Below, in pieces: positions 10,386 to 21,934 of a stretch of DNA of 64,000 bases. Positions within the stretch are counted from its first letter, which is position 1, and each line of letters starts with the position of its first letter. The translations under genes were made by a program, and so were the position numbers. The notes under the pieces were generated by a model that saw only the letters and a program-made list of their open reading frames with translations, was not told the origin of the DNA and ran no database searches. The DNA comes from Gonatopus flavifemur (lineage: Eukaryota; Arthropoda; Insecta; Hymenoptera; Dryinidae): positions 46,334,001 through 46,398,000 of the forward strand of contig JAFFJZ010000002.1 of the NCBI GenBank assembly GCA_018340375.1, read 5' to 3'.

Positions 10386-11470
10386 GTCCAGAATGAATTT
10401 TGAGGGAATGCGTTAATTACTTAGAAGCTAATCTCGGGAGTCAGTGAATGAAAAATAAATAAAATCAACCAAAGAGATCCTCTTGATAGAAAGATGAACA
10501 GCAACCATATTTGATACATAACAATTTTTATTTTGCTGTCACCAAAATGAGGTATCTAGAATTTCTCATCAATTAGTGACATAAAATAGGTTTCAAACCT
10601 CAAGGCCTCAATTTCACCCTGTTGTTCTAAAACAATTGAGATTTCAGTTCCTTCACTTTTTCAGTAGTGTCTTCCCTCAATAGCGAGTCAAAAAAAAAAG
10701 TTGTCAGGGTTTTGAAAGGTTTTTAATGTGAAACGATTACAAGATTTCTATTTCTTATGCATCATTCGATCAATTCACGGCATTCATTCGGATAATATTA
10801 CCAGTTCGATGATTCAACGGAAATACAACATTTATTTTGATGATTCTTTAAATACCTTTTTGGGTATTTTTTATAACTTCGTTGCTCAACTTCATACAAA
10901 AAACATGAAATACGTATCACGTTGAATGGAATAAAGCGAACGTTCAACTATGTTCTCGTTATGATACGTCGAACGATATCCAAAAGTTTGTATGCGTTGA
11001 GGATTGTAAATTTTGAAGAATAAACGCGGGACTTGAAAAATGAGCGAAAATTTCATTGAAGGTATAATAATTCACTTTGATATAGCTTGTCGTCTGGGAA
11101 AATATTTTGTTGAATTGAGACGTATACAGTGAATAATGCATGCACGTATTACGGTGTGACATTAAAAAATCATGAAATTCTAGAAAAGATTGAGATTTTT
11201 TTGCAATATATGAATTTCCACAATCTTTGACTCAAATTTGAAGTGAACGAGAAATATCAGGAGGAATATTCACTGTTCATAATATCTACTTTGATTAAAT
11301 CACTCCTCAAATATTTAAGAATGTAAAATTCTTGATACACTGAGACAAAAGAGACAAAAGCAACATGGTCATAGAAACTATCGTTGTATGGTCAAGGACT
11401 TGTGATTCCAGTGACTTGAAATATGGTTATCCCATGTGGACAAATTTTCAGAATTATATATGAATCATAT
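10386..11470. other. No gene recognised; fragment of a CACTGAGA MITE
   Basis: Unique AT-rich sequence apart from about 11337-11445, which begins TACACTGAGACAAAAG and resembles the left half of the MITE at 16850-17049 (shared GGTCAAGGACTTGTGATT-like and GACTTGAAATATGGTTAT-like blocks). Its right terminus is not present. Confidence 0.45.
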
Positions 11471-11471
11471 A

Positions 11472-12592
11472 CACCGAGGAAAAAAAAACTTGTAAAATTT
11501 ACATCCCATTGAGTAGGAGAATGTTTTTGAATCAAGTATTCGATCGAAGATCCAAGTGATTGTATTTATCAATAGTACATGTATCTAGGTTCAATGCAAA
11601 AAAATTACCAGTTGATTACATCTCATAGTTAATAATTAATAACAACCTGAAGTCAATTCGAAATTTGTATGAATGTCCCCCCCCCCTTATGGGATACTTT
11701 CGGACGCTATGGAATAATATTGTACAATGAATTCAAACTACAAATAAATCATGGAAAAATTTTCATTTGACAATAAAACTAACATTTATATTAATCGATG
11801 CAATGTAATACTGCAATTATTGAATATCCACAACTTTGTTACGTGTTCTTTGTTGTGTAATTGCGTCCCATGCTCCTGTTGAAAAAATGTTGATAAATAA
11901 ATGGTCAATATAGCAGAATAGAAATATAGAAACATTGGTTTGTCATCAATGAGACACAAAATCAACCGTTAACAATTTACCGTTCACCTGCTGTGTCTGC
12001 AGGGGTACTTCCGTACGTGTCTGAATGTGCCCTTCCTGGTTCTGTACGAATGTGCCCCATCAACGAAACCACAATAAAACATGACTTTCCCACTATATTG
12101 ATATGCAAACCAAAAAAATTGATTATTAAAATCATGTTTCAGGAATGTATCTTCGTTACTGAGAACATATAGTTTAGAAAAACATCGGTGAAGCATCGAT
12201 GAAGAAATTACTTACGAAATGCAAAAATGCAATGCTACCTATAACTTCACTCTCACTGCTACGAATGACCTGAAACTGCATAGACATCATGGTGACCACT
12301 CAACTTACTCGTATATGAACACTCATGTTAGCACAACTGTTCATTCGTATTTTATAACTACTGTATGAATGTGCCCCGCGTACGAAGGGTTCCGATTTTC
12401 CCCTAAATATATGGATGATTTAGAATATAGTGCAAGTGACCACAATTTCAGTGGATTTTACAACGAGTATTAAATATACCACAGCTGATGTGAAATATAC
12501 CATAGCTGATGTGCATATTACATTCCCTCCGGTAAAATCAACTAAAATTGACTTAACAAGAGGTAAATTTTACAACTTTTTTTTTCTCAGTC
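11472..12592. mobile_element. MITE, CACCGAGGAAAA family, with internal insertion
   Basis: The left end CACCGAGGAAAAAAAAACTT continues with GTAAAATTTACA; the right end holds the inverse, GTAAATTTTACAACTTTTTT, then CTCAGT. TA precedes the left end. A 10-C run lies at 11677-11686. Between 12002 and 12403 a second block has facing ends GGGGTACTTCCGTACG and CGTACGAAGGGTTCCG and three copies of GAATGTGCCC, so it looks like a separate inserted element. Confidence 0.55.
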
Positions 12593-13571
12593 TATAATTA
12601 TATATAAATTATATATAATTTTGAAAAGTTTTCTCAATATATGGATTACTTCTTTCCGGGGCAGAAGTTACTCCTTGGGGGATTCTGTACCAATGTTCTT
12701 CGAAAAGGATTCACTTTGTGAGACATAAACCATACTAAAAATGTACTCCTCCATTGATTTAATTCGTCCTGTAAAGATTGAATAATTTTAGTGAAATCCG
12801 TGGAAATTCACTGTCGAATGATGAAATATATGTATTTCATACATCTTTCCATTCTTTTTTCATGTTGTTTCAACATAATTACGTAATTATTATCGAAGAA
12901 CGTCTTTCTTCCGATGTTTGAGTCTCCCTGATCACATTTATTCCTGGAAATGTAATAAAATTAACCGATGAAGAAAATATTTATCCCAAATCAGGATAGT
13001 ATATTTTTGACGTAATTCTTGCGAATTTGTTTTGATGAAACCTTATTATGGAAGTATTTCCTTTACGATCGTTCTTTTTTTGGAAATGGAAATAATTCTT
13101 AAAAGTGTACAAATTGTGCTTTTGCAAAAACATACCGAGAGGGGAGTGTAGGAATTAAAGAAGGTACTGATCGAAATTTCATTGCTTTTTTCAACAGCAA
13201 ATTCAAATTCAGTTCTCCTTCTCATCCCCATCATTCAGCGGATCAAGGACAAGGTTTTTATCGTTCTGTTGTAAAACATAATGATAATTCTCCCAGAATT
13301 TGTACTTATTCCGCTTGAATGAGTGAGACGTAGATTCAACGACACGGAAGAAGTCAAATTATTTCCATATGATCAGTATTAGATCCAAGGTTGCGGTTAG
13401 GGAAGGCTTAGATAGGCGAAAATAAGCATTGTTTAGTGAATTTTTTTTTATAAAAAAAAACTATATAATAGATGCGGTTTCCATCATGTTTTTTGTACAT
13501 GTTAATGTGTAATGTGAATACATTTTTTGTCAAGTGAATTAGTTTGTTGAAGCAAACAGAAGTTCGATTCT
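12593..13571. other. No gene recognised
   Basis: AT-rich. The only structure I note is the TATATAAATTATATATAA stretch at about 12600-12620. No exon or transposon end could be supported. Confidence 0.45.
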
Positions 13572-13573
13572 TA

Positions 13574-13806
13574 CACTGAGAAAAATGGATGGTTGCAGTA
13601 ACCAATTCGTTGGTTGAATATGGTCTAGCCAATTACATAATTGGTTGTCACAACCAATTATGTGAGTGTCACAATCAATTTATTTGGTTACGATGATCAC
13701 GTCAAAAAATGCAGTTGAAACAACCAAAGAAATTGGTCATGATAACCAATCAATTGGTTGGACCTTATTTAACCACGAATTGGTTATTGCAACCATACAT
13801 TTTTAC
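13574..13806. mobile_element. MITE, CACTGAGAAAAATGGATGG family, right end lost
   Basis: The left end is TACACTGAGAAAAATGGATG. The interior is an inverted array of AACCAATT and AATTGGTT motifs (ATAATTGGTTGTCACAACCA and similar), and the right side closes with GGTTATTGCAACCATACATT, the inverse of the left subterminal part. The CAGTG terminus is missing, and another element begins about 35 bp further on. Confidence 0.65.
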
Positions 13807-13841
13807 ACAACATACTGGAGAAGACTGAATCTCAATCAACC

Positions 13842-14055
13842 CTGGTGGACAACATTTTTGAATTTGTTTGAATTTCACTCACAAATTGGACTCTCTTCTC
13901 ATGAAAAATCAACAAGAGAATATGAATTTCAACAACTTCTAATGAAATTGACTCAAATTCATCAAACATCGCCAATTTTCTTTGATTTTTGTGAAGATTC
14001 GTGAAGGAGCAGTGTCTAAATTGAGAATGAAATTCAACAAAAGTTTCTCCACCAG
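13842..14055. mobile_element. MITE, CTGGTGGA family
   Basis: The termini CTGGTGGA and TCCACCAG are inverse complements. The inner blocks GAATTTGTTTGAATTTCACTC and GAGAATGAAATTCAACAAA also face each other. About 214 bp and non-coding. The site lies just beyond the damaged end of the 13574 MITE. Confidence 0.6.
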
Positions 14056-15053
14056 AGAAGTCTTCAAGTAAGATGCAGCCACAATCAATCGGACTCATCA
14101 CAGTGAATATTCTTCAATTTGAAAGTGAAATTAAGTGAATTCATCATAGATTATAAAAATACTGTGGAAAGTCCAACTGAATGCGGTCGCATTTCATTAG
14201 AAAAATTCTCTAAAATTCAGCCTTTTCCATTGCATCGACATCTGCTTTCGGTGCTCATTTGCTATTGGAATAGCACTATAGTTATCGGTTCATTCTAAAA
14301 TAAGCCGATATCCAGGATTTAAACCAGTTTCAATTGTCAATAAAAAGTTCTTAAACGAGAAAGGATATTGATAAAAGCGTTTATTCAATCTATTCACGCT
14401 TGAATCTATACTTGAAGCTTCAAGAAAATATTGATTTGAAGAATTAAAGAAAAGAAATACGATTATTCTCAAGTCGTGATCTAGAAGCCTTCAAAATCAG
14501 CAATGTTTAAATAGGGTTGGAATTTTTCAACATTTCTAGCAATAATTCATTGTATCAAATAAAAATGAATGAAAAATTGAAAAAAATGGATACGTTGCAT
14601 CCATAAGAATTCAATGGTTTCGCTGTCGTTGCAACTGTACTTTTCCACTCCTTTGGTGAACACGCACGCAATACACTATCTTTATTCTGTCAGATCTTTC
14701 TCATTTGAACTTCGAGGCCACATGTCCATCCGCACGTACATCTTTTGCTGACGTGCTTCTTGGATCCAGCTTCAACTTCCCTTTCTGTTCCCGCCCCCTT
14801 TTTTTGCCCTTTTTCATTCTGTTAATTTTGTCCTCTGCGTTACCTTGTGCTTCCTCGCCGTACGAATTGCGGAATACGAGTCGGGAGAAAAAAATTATCA
14901 GATCCAACTGGATCTAATTAAGATTTGTTCAGGTCCAATGCACTATTTTCCGGATTTGAATGGATCCAATCGGATTTAATTGATTCGATAAATCAGACTA
15001 GATCTTGTATTTAGATATAAAAAGTGAGGCGCATGTTATAGAGAGAGTTTCAG
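14056..15053. other. No gene recognised; GATCC-rich segment
   Basis: Between about 14895 and 15005 the motif GGATC/GATCC and variants of GGATCTAATT occur repeatedly (for example CAACTGGATCTAATTAAG and AATGGATCCAATCGGATTTA), possibly a decayed MITE. The open frames at 14700-14917 on both strands overlap each other and have no domain. Confidence 0.4.
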
Positions 15054-15345
15054 CACGGAAAAAAATGTTTAGGTTCATTACGAAGATTTCTTGGTATCCC
15101 AGCTAAATGATATCACTAGATTTCGTTGAGATAGAAGTTTAGCTGTAGGAAATAAACTTTATTGCTGATGAAATATAGTTTTAACCACTGAAATCTTTAG
15201 CGGTGACGTCTATATTTTCACTCCAAAAGAGCGACTGGATTGTATGGGTGCGACACCTAAACACAATTAGCTGCACAGTCTAGCTGACTACTTTAGCCGT
15301 AACAGATAGGATTTTTCACTGGTGTTTCCAAGTGAGCTCACATGG
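15054..15345. mobile_element. Possible one-ended CACGGAAAAAAATG MITE
   Basis: A typical left terminus, CACGGAAAAAAATGTTTAGG, starts at 15054, but no matching right terminus was found; the right border is a guess. Confidence 0.3.
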
Positions 15346-15361
15346 CAGTAGGGCTTGTGCA

Positions 15362-15514
15362 TTTTCCAAAGTATTCTGGAAGAGACGTTTAAGATATTTC
15401 ATGCAATATGAAAAGAACAATTCGAGAAAGATTCTTTCTAAAGAACGAATCATTCTCAAATCTTGTTCTTTCCATGTTGCATAAGACATTTTGAAGATGT
15501 TTTTTAGAATACTT
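15362..15514. repeat. Inverted repeat related to the CCCACACAGCAC family
   Basis: Left arm AAGTATTCTGGAAGAGACG ... TTCATGCAATATGAAAAG faces the right arm CTTTCCATGTTGCATAAG ... TTTTTTAGAATACTT. The arms are about 50 bp. The TATGCAAC-GTAAAAGATAT type of block is shared with the foldback at 56856-57563, which suggests a decayed relative. Confidence 0.55.
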
Positions 15515-15880
15515 TAGATCATGAATTTCCACTGGAATATGAACATTCTGTTTGCAGCATTCTTCCATCGTGTCAAAACGCTATCAGTCGGCCTGACTTT
15601 GGATATCTTGAAATGATATTTTTCAACATCAAAACGTTAATATCATATCATAATCGAGAAGTCAACATAATCATGAACTGAATTTCAAAATAAACTCCAA
15701 TTGTTAGATGCTTAGGATAACCTCGATTTGGAATGTCATAATTCGAGCTAAAAGCTTCTGTACTCCGAATCGAAAGCTTATTTCTATACTGCTCGCAGGA
15801 TTCCACATATTTCGAATGGATTCGATGAATTCCGAAATATTGGTGAATGAGGTTTATCTCTAGATTATATTTTCCATTTT

Positions 15881-16090
15881 GCTGAAGTTGGGGGTCGTTT
15901 ATTGGAACAAATTAATGATCGAATAACACAATATCCAGCTGTTGAAGATCACAAAATCTTGCAGTGAATCTTTGAACGATATTTCCAGTTCCAAGGAGTC
16001 AAATCGAGAAGATAAACGACGGTGATTTATCAAATTTTGTGAGTTTGAATTTTCGTTTCGTTTCTATAAACGATTCAAACTTCCACAACA
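15881..16090. mobile_element. MITE, GTTGCTGAAGTTTGAATCG family, copy A
   Basis: The right end AAACGATTCAAACTTCCACAAC matches the family terminus. The left end is eroded to GCTGAAGTTGGGGGTCGTTT. Internal landmarks shared with other copies are ATAACACAATATCC, AATCTTGCAG and GATAAACGACGGTGATTTAT. Non-coding. Confidence 0.7.
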
Positions 16091-16847
16091 TATTTTTCCA
16101 TGATCTGTGATGTCTCAGTTTTCACATAACGACTAACGAAATATTTAACCTCGAAGGAACTTCAATTCACGAATATTTCGAAATTTATTGAATATATTCA
16201 AAGTTTAATAATAAGTTTGATCAAGTAATATGAAGATAAACTTCCGATTGTAATGTCTTTGAAGACATTCCATCCATGTGGAGCTGAGATATCGACTTAC
16301 GAGAACTGAACATTTCGTGATACAATATTCGTGTATTACTGGCGTAAAGTGGTATAAACCAAAGAAACATTCAAACATTAGCTGTCCTCGTTTAGGTGTA
16401 GTTCCCAAACAAGGAAGCTGTGTAAGTCATATAATAATAGGAGCCACTTAGAATTATGCTGTATGTTCGTAATTGATAAACTGCATTACAAACAGTGATG
16501 AATACGTTTTTTAAATTTGTCGTGAATGACAGCTAAACGGCATTATAATTATTGCTCCTTGCTGTTGTAAATGAATTTATTGTGAGTCTGGCTATATTCC
16601 ATCAGCCATATATTTCTTTCTATTACAGTGAAATCATTTTTTTCCGTGAGGGTTTTAATTTTCGCGCCAATACGAGAATTTCCTTTGTAATATTCTACTT
16701 CATGAATACTTTGCAAATCGTAATCGAATGAATGAAGTTCAGCGATGAAAATACATTCCAAGAAAGAATCCAATTTTTTTCCATCTCTCTAACGATGTAA
16801 AAACGGGATGTTGCATAATTGTATATAATTACATCTGTTCTACGATG
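16091..16847. other. No gene recognised
   Basis: Two short frames on the minus strand (16205-16408 and 16549-16773) have no recognisable domain. No repeat structure stands out until the MITE at 16850. Confidence 0.45.
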
Positions 16848-16849
16848 TA

Positions 16850-17049
16850 CACTGAGAAAAAAGTGACATGGCTACAGGAGCCAACCTTGCATGGTTAAGG
16901 ACTTTTGGTTGCGGTGACCTGAAATCTGGTTATGAAAACCAGGAAAACAAAACAAAATCACGTAAATCTAGTTGTGGAAACCAGACAGGATGGTCAAAGA
17001 CAAAATCAACACGTCGCCTGGTTATGAGAACCAAATTTTTCTCTGAGTG
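16850..17049. mobile_element. MITE, CACTGAGAAAAAAGTG family
   Basis: A complete 200-bp element: left end CACTGAGAAAAAAGTGACAT, right end AATTTTTCTCTGAGTG, flanked by TA at 16848-16849 and 17050-17051. The interior carries GGTTATGAAAACCAGG, GTTGTGGAAACCAGAC and GGTTATGAGAACC, an imperfect GGTT/AACC inverted array like that of 13574-13806. The 69-codon frame across it is incidental. Confidence 0.8.
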
Positions 17050-17051
17050 TA

Positions 17052-18198
17052 CAGAGTCGTGTTATCGTTACATTTGAAAATCTCGAACAATCTGTATACT
17101 ATCTCGGAATATCTAGTTTTTCTTTTCTGTTTCCGAAATGTACGGTGAGCTCTGGATGGTACGCTCTTCAGATTCATCTATGAACTAACAATGCGTTCGA
17201 AGAAAGAGTACGCATTCACACGCAGACAAGGACTTATTTATGCCGTTAAGAGGAATCGGTCAAAGATCTCAGGTCGTATATCGCTTGAATTATTCCACCC
17301 TTCGTGGCAAAGAACCAGCGAGAACAGAATAGAAAGATCACGAACAGTTATATAGTAGTTGCGTGGTAGAATTCCACTCTACAGAACTTTGACATTAACA
17401 TTTCATTCGTTACATGATTATTTCATCTATCCATAGTGCGTACGGCTCAAACCAATTAGCATTGACAATGCATTAGCAATGTTTTTATACCGATTTGATA
17501 TCAATGAAACGAATTGAAGGAATTTTTTATGTTCTACTTGGAAAATACAACGCAACCTGATGAATTTTAAAACTTCGAACAAACTGTGAGTTGCTGATTT
17601 TGTATAAGTTTCGATCACAAAAAAATCCCTACCGACTGAATATACAATGTTGTGCGGATGTTTTATTTCACTTTCCGAAGCTTTAAGAATACGTATATCA
17701 CGGAGCTTTATGAATCAAAATCCATTGCAGTGCGTTTCAATGAAGCGCCAGCATACGGTCGAAATGTCGTTCATGCGACCGAAATTGGTTTGCGTGCCAA
17801 AAATTGATAACTTTATTATTCGCTCGTGTCACTCACTTCTACGAGAAGTTTCGACATCGATGGTTGTGATAATCCAAGCGTATTTGTAGACTCTGAACAT
17901 TGCAGTATTGAGAAGTTGGCAAAGCCCTCATTGATCTATATTTTGAGTTCAGTCTACTTTTCGACAACTTGTTGAAATTCAATGACCCGAGTAGAAACAA
18001 TTATATCAGTTCAATCGGATATTTCGTAAGCCCCTGACAGGGTGATCCGGAATCTGGCATAATTTTCCAGGAAAGGAATGGAATTTGACTGTTTCTAAGC
18101 CAGAGCCACTTTAAAGAATCCTACGTAAGATGCGAGAATCCAAAAAATTGTTATAAAACGAGATCCGGAGGTAGGTAAAAATATTGAAAATAGTATTT
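17052..18198. other. No gene recognised
   Basis: Mostly unique sequence. The frame at 17647-17889 (+, 80 codons) has no known domain and no supported exon boundaries. Confidence 0.45.
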
Positions 18199-18199
18199 C

Positions 18200-18556
18200 A
18201 CAGTGGAAGAAATTTACTATGGGATCTGAGGAATGTAGGGACATCTTGATTTCTAATGGAATTCACTGTAAAACATTGTAAATTTGATAGGTTGCTGAAG
18301 TTTGAATCGTTTACTGAAACGAATTAATAATCGAATAACGAAACACTCAGATCCAATCCCAGTTAGGAACTCAGAATCTTGCAGCCCATCTTTCAAACGA
18401 TGTTTTTAATGTCAAACAGTTGACTCGAGGAGATAAATAACGATGATTTATGAGATTTTGTCAGTTTAAATTGTCGTTTCGTTTTTATGAACGATTCAAA
18501 CTTCTACAACATAAATTTGATCAGGTTTCTATTGTTTTACTATAGTAGCTTTCACT
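18200..18556. mobile_element. TAGTTAAATTTACTATG-family MITE interrupted by another MITE
   Basis: The flanks AAACATTGTAAATTTGAT and AAATTTGATCAGGTTTCTATTG, if joined, resemble the middle of the family member at 5963-6156 (AAACATAGTGAATTTGATCATG). They are separated by the 223-bp element at 18289-18511. Borders are approximate. Confidence 0.5.
18289..18511. mobile_element. MITE, GTTGCTGAAGTTTGAATCG family, copy B
   Basis: Left end AGGTTGCTGAAGTTTGAATC, right end CGATTCAAACTTCTACAACA. An exact direct repeat TAAATTTGAT lies at 18279-18288 and 18512-18521, so the duplication is 8-10 bp depending on where the terminus is placed. Two nearby inner blocks, AATCGAATAACGAAACACTC and GATAAATAACGATGATTTAT, are shared with the copies at 15881 and 55458. 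Confidence 0.85.
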
Positions 18557-18562
18557 GCCCTG

Positions 18563-19872
18563 CACGGAAAGATCGGGTCTATTAATATTTAGAAAAATGG
18601 CTGTCAATTTAGGGAAAACGAGGATCACTGAAAAATATTCGTAGTGAGTCTACTAAAAATTCGTAGTCAATGTAATCAAAATTGATAGTTTCCCCAAGTA
18701 AAAATTGACCATGGGCGCTAGGTTGCCGCAAGGCTCACCAAGATGGGCCGAGCCTAGGCTACCAGGCATGGCGCAACTCTGAAATGATAACATCATTTCA
18801 GCCTCAGCCCATTTGTTTCCACAATCAAGACCCAACACTGGAAACAGGGTTGTGATAGCATATGCCGTCAATGGCAGACCATACAAAAATTTGTTCGCCA
18901 AGGATGAGCCAACGCTGTAGCAATCTTGCGGCAGGGTTGCGCCCATCTCATGCCAATGGTCACTTTTATTTTTTATTGTAATTGAAAATAAAATAAAAAA
19001 TCCATTCTATCATTTCGATTGAACGAAATGAATGTCGGAGAATTTCAACATTTTATTTTTTCTGATTAGTTTAAACTGATGAATGACGTAAATCCGGTGG
19101 TCCTGGCGTAGAAGTAGGCGGGTCTGGAAACAGATGAAGAATTATCTCTGTCATGGAATCTCCAAAGGAGACTTATATATTGATTGAATGCTTGGTTCGC
19201 CACTCGCAGGAAACAAGCATCATTCTGGTGAGAGTTATTGTAATTTGCTGTTTGAGAAGGAAGTTTCACTCTTAGCCAAGCTATTACTCAAGTCGAGTCA
19301 AGCTAACGCCTAAACTGAGCGAGGCCATCGCCCAAGCTGAGCCAAGCTATTGCCCAAGCTGGACCAAGCTACGACCCATGCTTGGTGCAACATGAGAATC
19401 CATTGTCATTCAGAGTTGCCTAATGCTTGGAGCAGTGTCCCGCCAAGCCCTAGAGAGCCTCTGTTGAAAGCATGCGTTTTCCTTCAAGCAATATTGGTTG
19501 AAGGATGGGCCAAGCGTGGCGCAGCCAATGATCAATGATGGATCGACGAAGTCGATTTATGACTTCCCATATTGGTACAATGTTTAGACCATTGTCAACC
19601 ATCCTTGTCCCTACATAGATTGCCCAGCTTTGGCTGGCAGCCTTGCGTCTAGCTATATTCCGTCGTCAGCATTGGCGGAGCCTGAAGATTTTTATATGGG
19701 TTCACTGTGAAAAATACCGATGAACCTATCAACTGTTAATATGTTGACTACGAATTTTCGGTAGACTCACTATGAATATTTTTCAGCGATCCTCTTTTTC
19801 CCTAAATTGACAGTCATTTTTCTAAACGTTGATAAATTCTTCCTACTTATTGATAGACTCGGTCTTTCCGTG
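18563..19872. mobile_element. Foldback CACGGAAAGATCG element with CAAGC-rich core
   Basis: A 1310-bp element. Left end CACGGAAAGATCGGGTCTAT, right end TAGACTCGGTCTTTCCGTG. Arms of about 110 bp share AAAAATGGCTGTCAATTTAG, GAGGATC(A/G)CTGAAAAATATTC and TAGTCAA(T/C). The core is rich in GCCAAGC/GCTTGGC and AAGCTATTGCCCAAGCTG units (19260-19400). TG flanks both sides. It splits a CCCTGGTAGAAATTTG terminus: CCCTG lies before it and TGGTAGAAATTTG after it, so it inserted into that MITE with a TG duplication. Part of its core recurs inverted at 62860-62965. Confidence 0.8.
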
Positions 19873-20210
19873 TGGTAGAAATTTGTCTGGGCGTCACATT
19901 CATCATCCACGTACTAGATGGGACCCACGTGGGAGCAACTGGATAACACATTTCAGCCAATTTGAACTGAGTGCCCGAACATTTAGTTGGTTTGTGTAGA
20001 TTTTTCATGCGCCAACTGATCGTACAGTAACGTTGATAGTCCATTAACACGGTCAGAGGAATGAAAGGAAGCCCCAACGTTTGAATTTGTCACTCGGGAT
20101 TATTTTATGGAAATAAATTCCAAAGCAACGTTCTTGACTGGAGATTACATGTCGAAATACATTGTTACCTCATTCATAGGTGTGATTTTACAGAAATTTA
20201 CATTTCTAAT
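19871..20210. mobile_element. MITE, CCCTGGTAGAAATTTG family, longer form, copy 1
   Basis: Begins TGGTAGAAATTTGTCTGGGC next to the foldback insertion (its first bases CCCTG are on the other side, 18558-18562). It matches the complete 219-bp member at 44033-44251 up to AACATTTAGTTGGTTT, then continues with a segment around GCCAACTGATCGTACAGTAA shared with 28841-29130. The right terminus is not visible. Confidence 0.7.
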
Positions 20211-20480
20211 AACCATTATAGCGTTTTTGTGAAATTACTGGTGACATACAGGATGAAAAGACTGCCAAAATGTTAGTGGTAATGCATTTTACATGAACAG
20301 GCTAGGTAAACTTGTTGCATGTAATTTCACATGTATTTCTTACAATGTATGTGTTGCAGTGGTCCTGCGAGACTTTGCAGCCAGATTGATGCCCAGCTAT
20401 TTTTCTCCACGCGGGTATCCTTTCAATAACTTTTCGATTCTTTAGATTCCTAAACAGGTCAATATTTTGAATCGATTGTA

Positions 20481-21103
20481 CCCGACTAGAAATTATCATA
20501 GGGTTAACCTGACATATGGTGAGGACCTAACAAGGTCATCCGAAATACGGTATACCTGCTGAAATCCTAATCAGAATAAGATGTGGATGCCCCATGTAAG
20601 GATAAACCCATTTGATCCTAATTAGGTTTCCCTTAAATTATCCTAGAAGGTTGAAATAGGTTTTCCTCGCTGTAATCTCATCAAGACCTTGCTAGATTAT
20701 CCTGAGATTATGAACATATATGTTTATAAAGTATAGTTAAATAACGTGAATGCAAAAATGTCTTAATTTCAGATTGTATACTCCTTGGTGAAATAAATTT
20801 TCTCTATATTAGGAAAATATTTCTGAACGAATGTCACCTGTGCGTATCTTTCAAGTTAGATCTCTCTATGCCGAATACAACATTTTTTGGGTTGTGGATT
20901 TCCTGTTCATATCCTAATTTCAATTTATTTTGAAGGTTTTGGTATGGGATTCCGCATCCAATCCTCATTAGTCTTGCCTCATACGGCCCTGATATTAGTA
21001 AAGCGTGAAATGACTTGTCAGGTCCTGACGAGGTTGCCTTACTAGAACCTGGGCTGGATCAAGATTGACCTGATCTGGTCCATGGGGTAAATTTCTAGTC
21101 GGG
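20481..21103. mobile_element. MITE, CCCGACTAGAAATT family, copy 1
   Basis: A 623-bp element with ends CCCGACTAGAAATTATCAT and GGGTAAATTTCTAGTCGGG, flanked by TA at 20479-20480 and 21104-21105. The interior is full of AGGTCCTGA/TCAGGACCT and GGTCATCCGAAATACG blocks. It is homologous to the nested element at 32102-32946, which lies in the opposite orientation. No coding capacity. The TA duplication fits Tc1/mariner-like mobilisation, but no transposase is present. Confidence 0.85.
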
Positions 21104-21105
21104 TA

Positions 21106-21934
21106 CAGCAATGAGCTGTTTTGAATAGGCAGAATTCATCATCTAGTCATTCCGTTCATATCAATCGATCACGTGTAATCGAACCAAACACATATTCAAA
21201 TATCTTCAAACATGTAATTTATTTGAATTTCATCTCCAAGTCCTAATCGACGTGTATCTATTCTATTGCATAATCCAACATTGTAGATTCAACTTTGATT
21301 CGTATATATACACGTAAATCTTCACATAGTTTCTCCTTCTCATCAAATTATTCTCGAACGATCATCGTTCTTGTCTCGCCTTGGCGCGTAATCATCATTC
21401 ATTTGCACGCATAACGAATGCGAATGTAACCGTCTTATTTCCGGAATTTTCACCGCTATTTTAATCAGCACTACCGGCGATGATGAAGAGATCGAAAGGG
21501 ACCTTCATTTTTGAGTTTGAATGTATAGTGGGTGTAGCACGAACTACCTCGAACGCGGTCGACGTCGTCGTTGTCGTCGTCATCGTCGTGCCGCAGCCGT
21601 CGTCGCTACTGTTGTTATCCTCTGTTTTCAATGTCAAGGTAAAATTCTATATGAAAGCGCGTGTACCGTGAACTTGACCCGATCTCCGTTTGTGTCCATG
21701 ACAGTTGGTGCCCCTCAATGAAACCGATGTCTTCGTCGTCTTCTTCGCACCCCCTGTAACGTCATTCATTGGCAACGCGCGCAATCAAACTTCTCTTTAT
21801 TATATAGGCTCCCATGTACATATATATATCGATTTTCCCTACCATAGACCTAACGTGTATGCGTACATTTTCTCTACAACTTGAACGCACGTGCGATATA
21901 TTGAAATATTGGCATTGGTATTATAAGACCTCGG
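21106..21934. repeat. Unique sequence with (GTC/CGT)n triplets
   Basis: An imperfect GTCGTC/CGTCGT triplet stretch lies at about 21555-21612; it creates frames on the plus strand (21480-21671, 21521-21721) with Val- or Arg-rich runs and no domain. I see no other feature. Confidence 0.55.

Noticed and set aside
14701..14917. Overlapping frames on both strands, one Lys/Arg-rich
   Set aside because: Mutually antisense, no domain, no exon signals that I can support.
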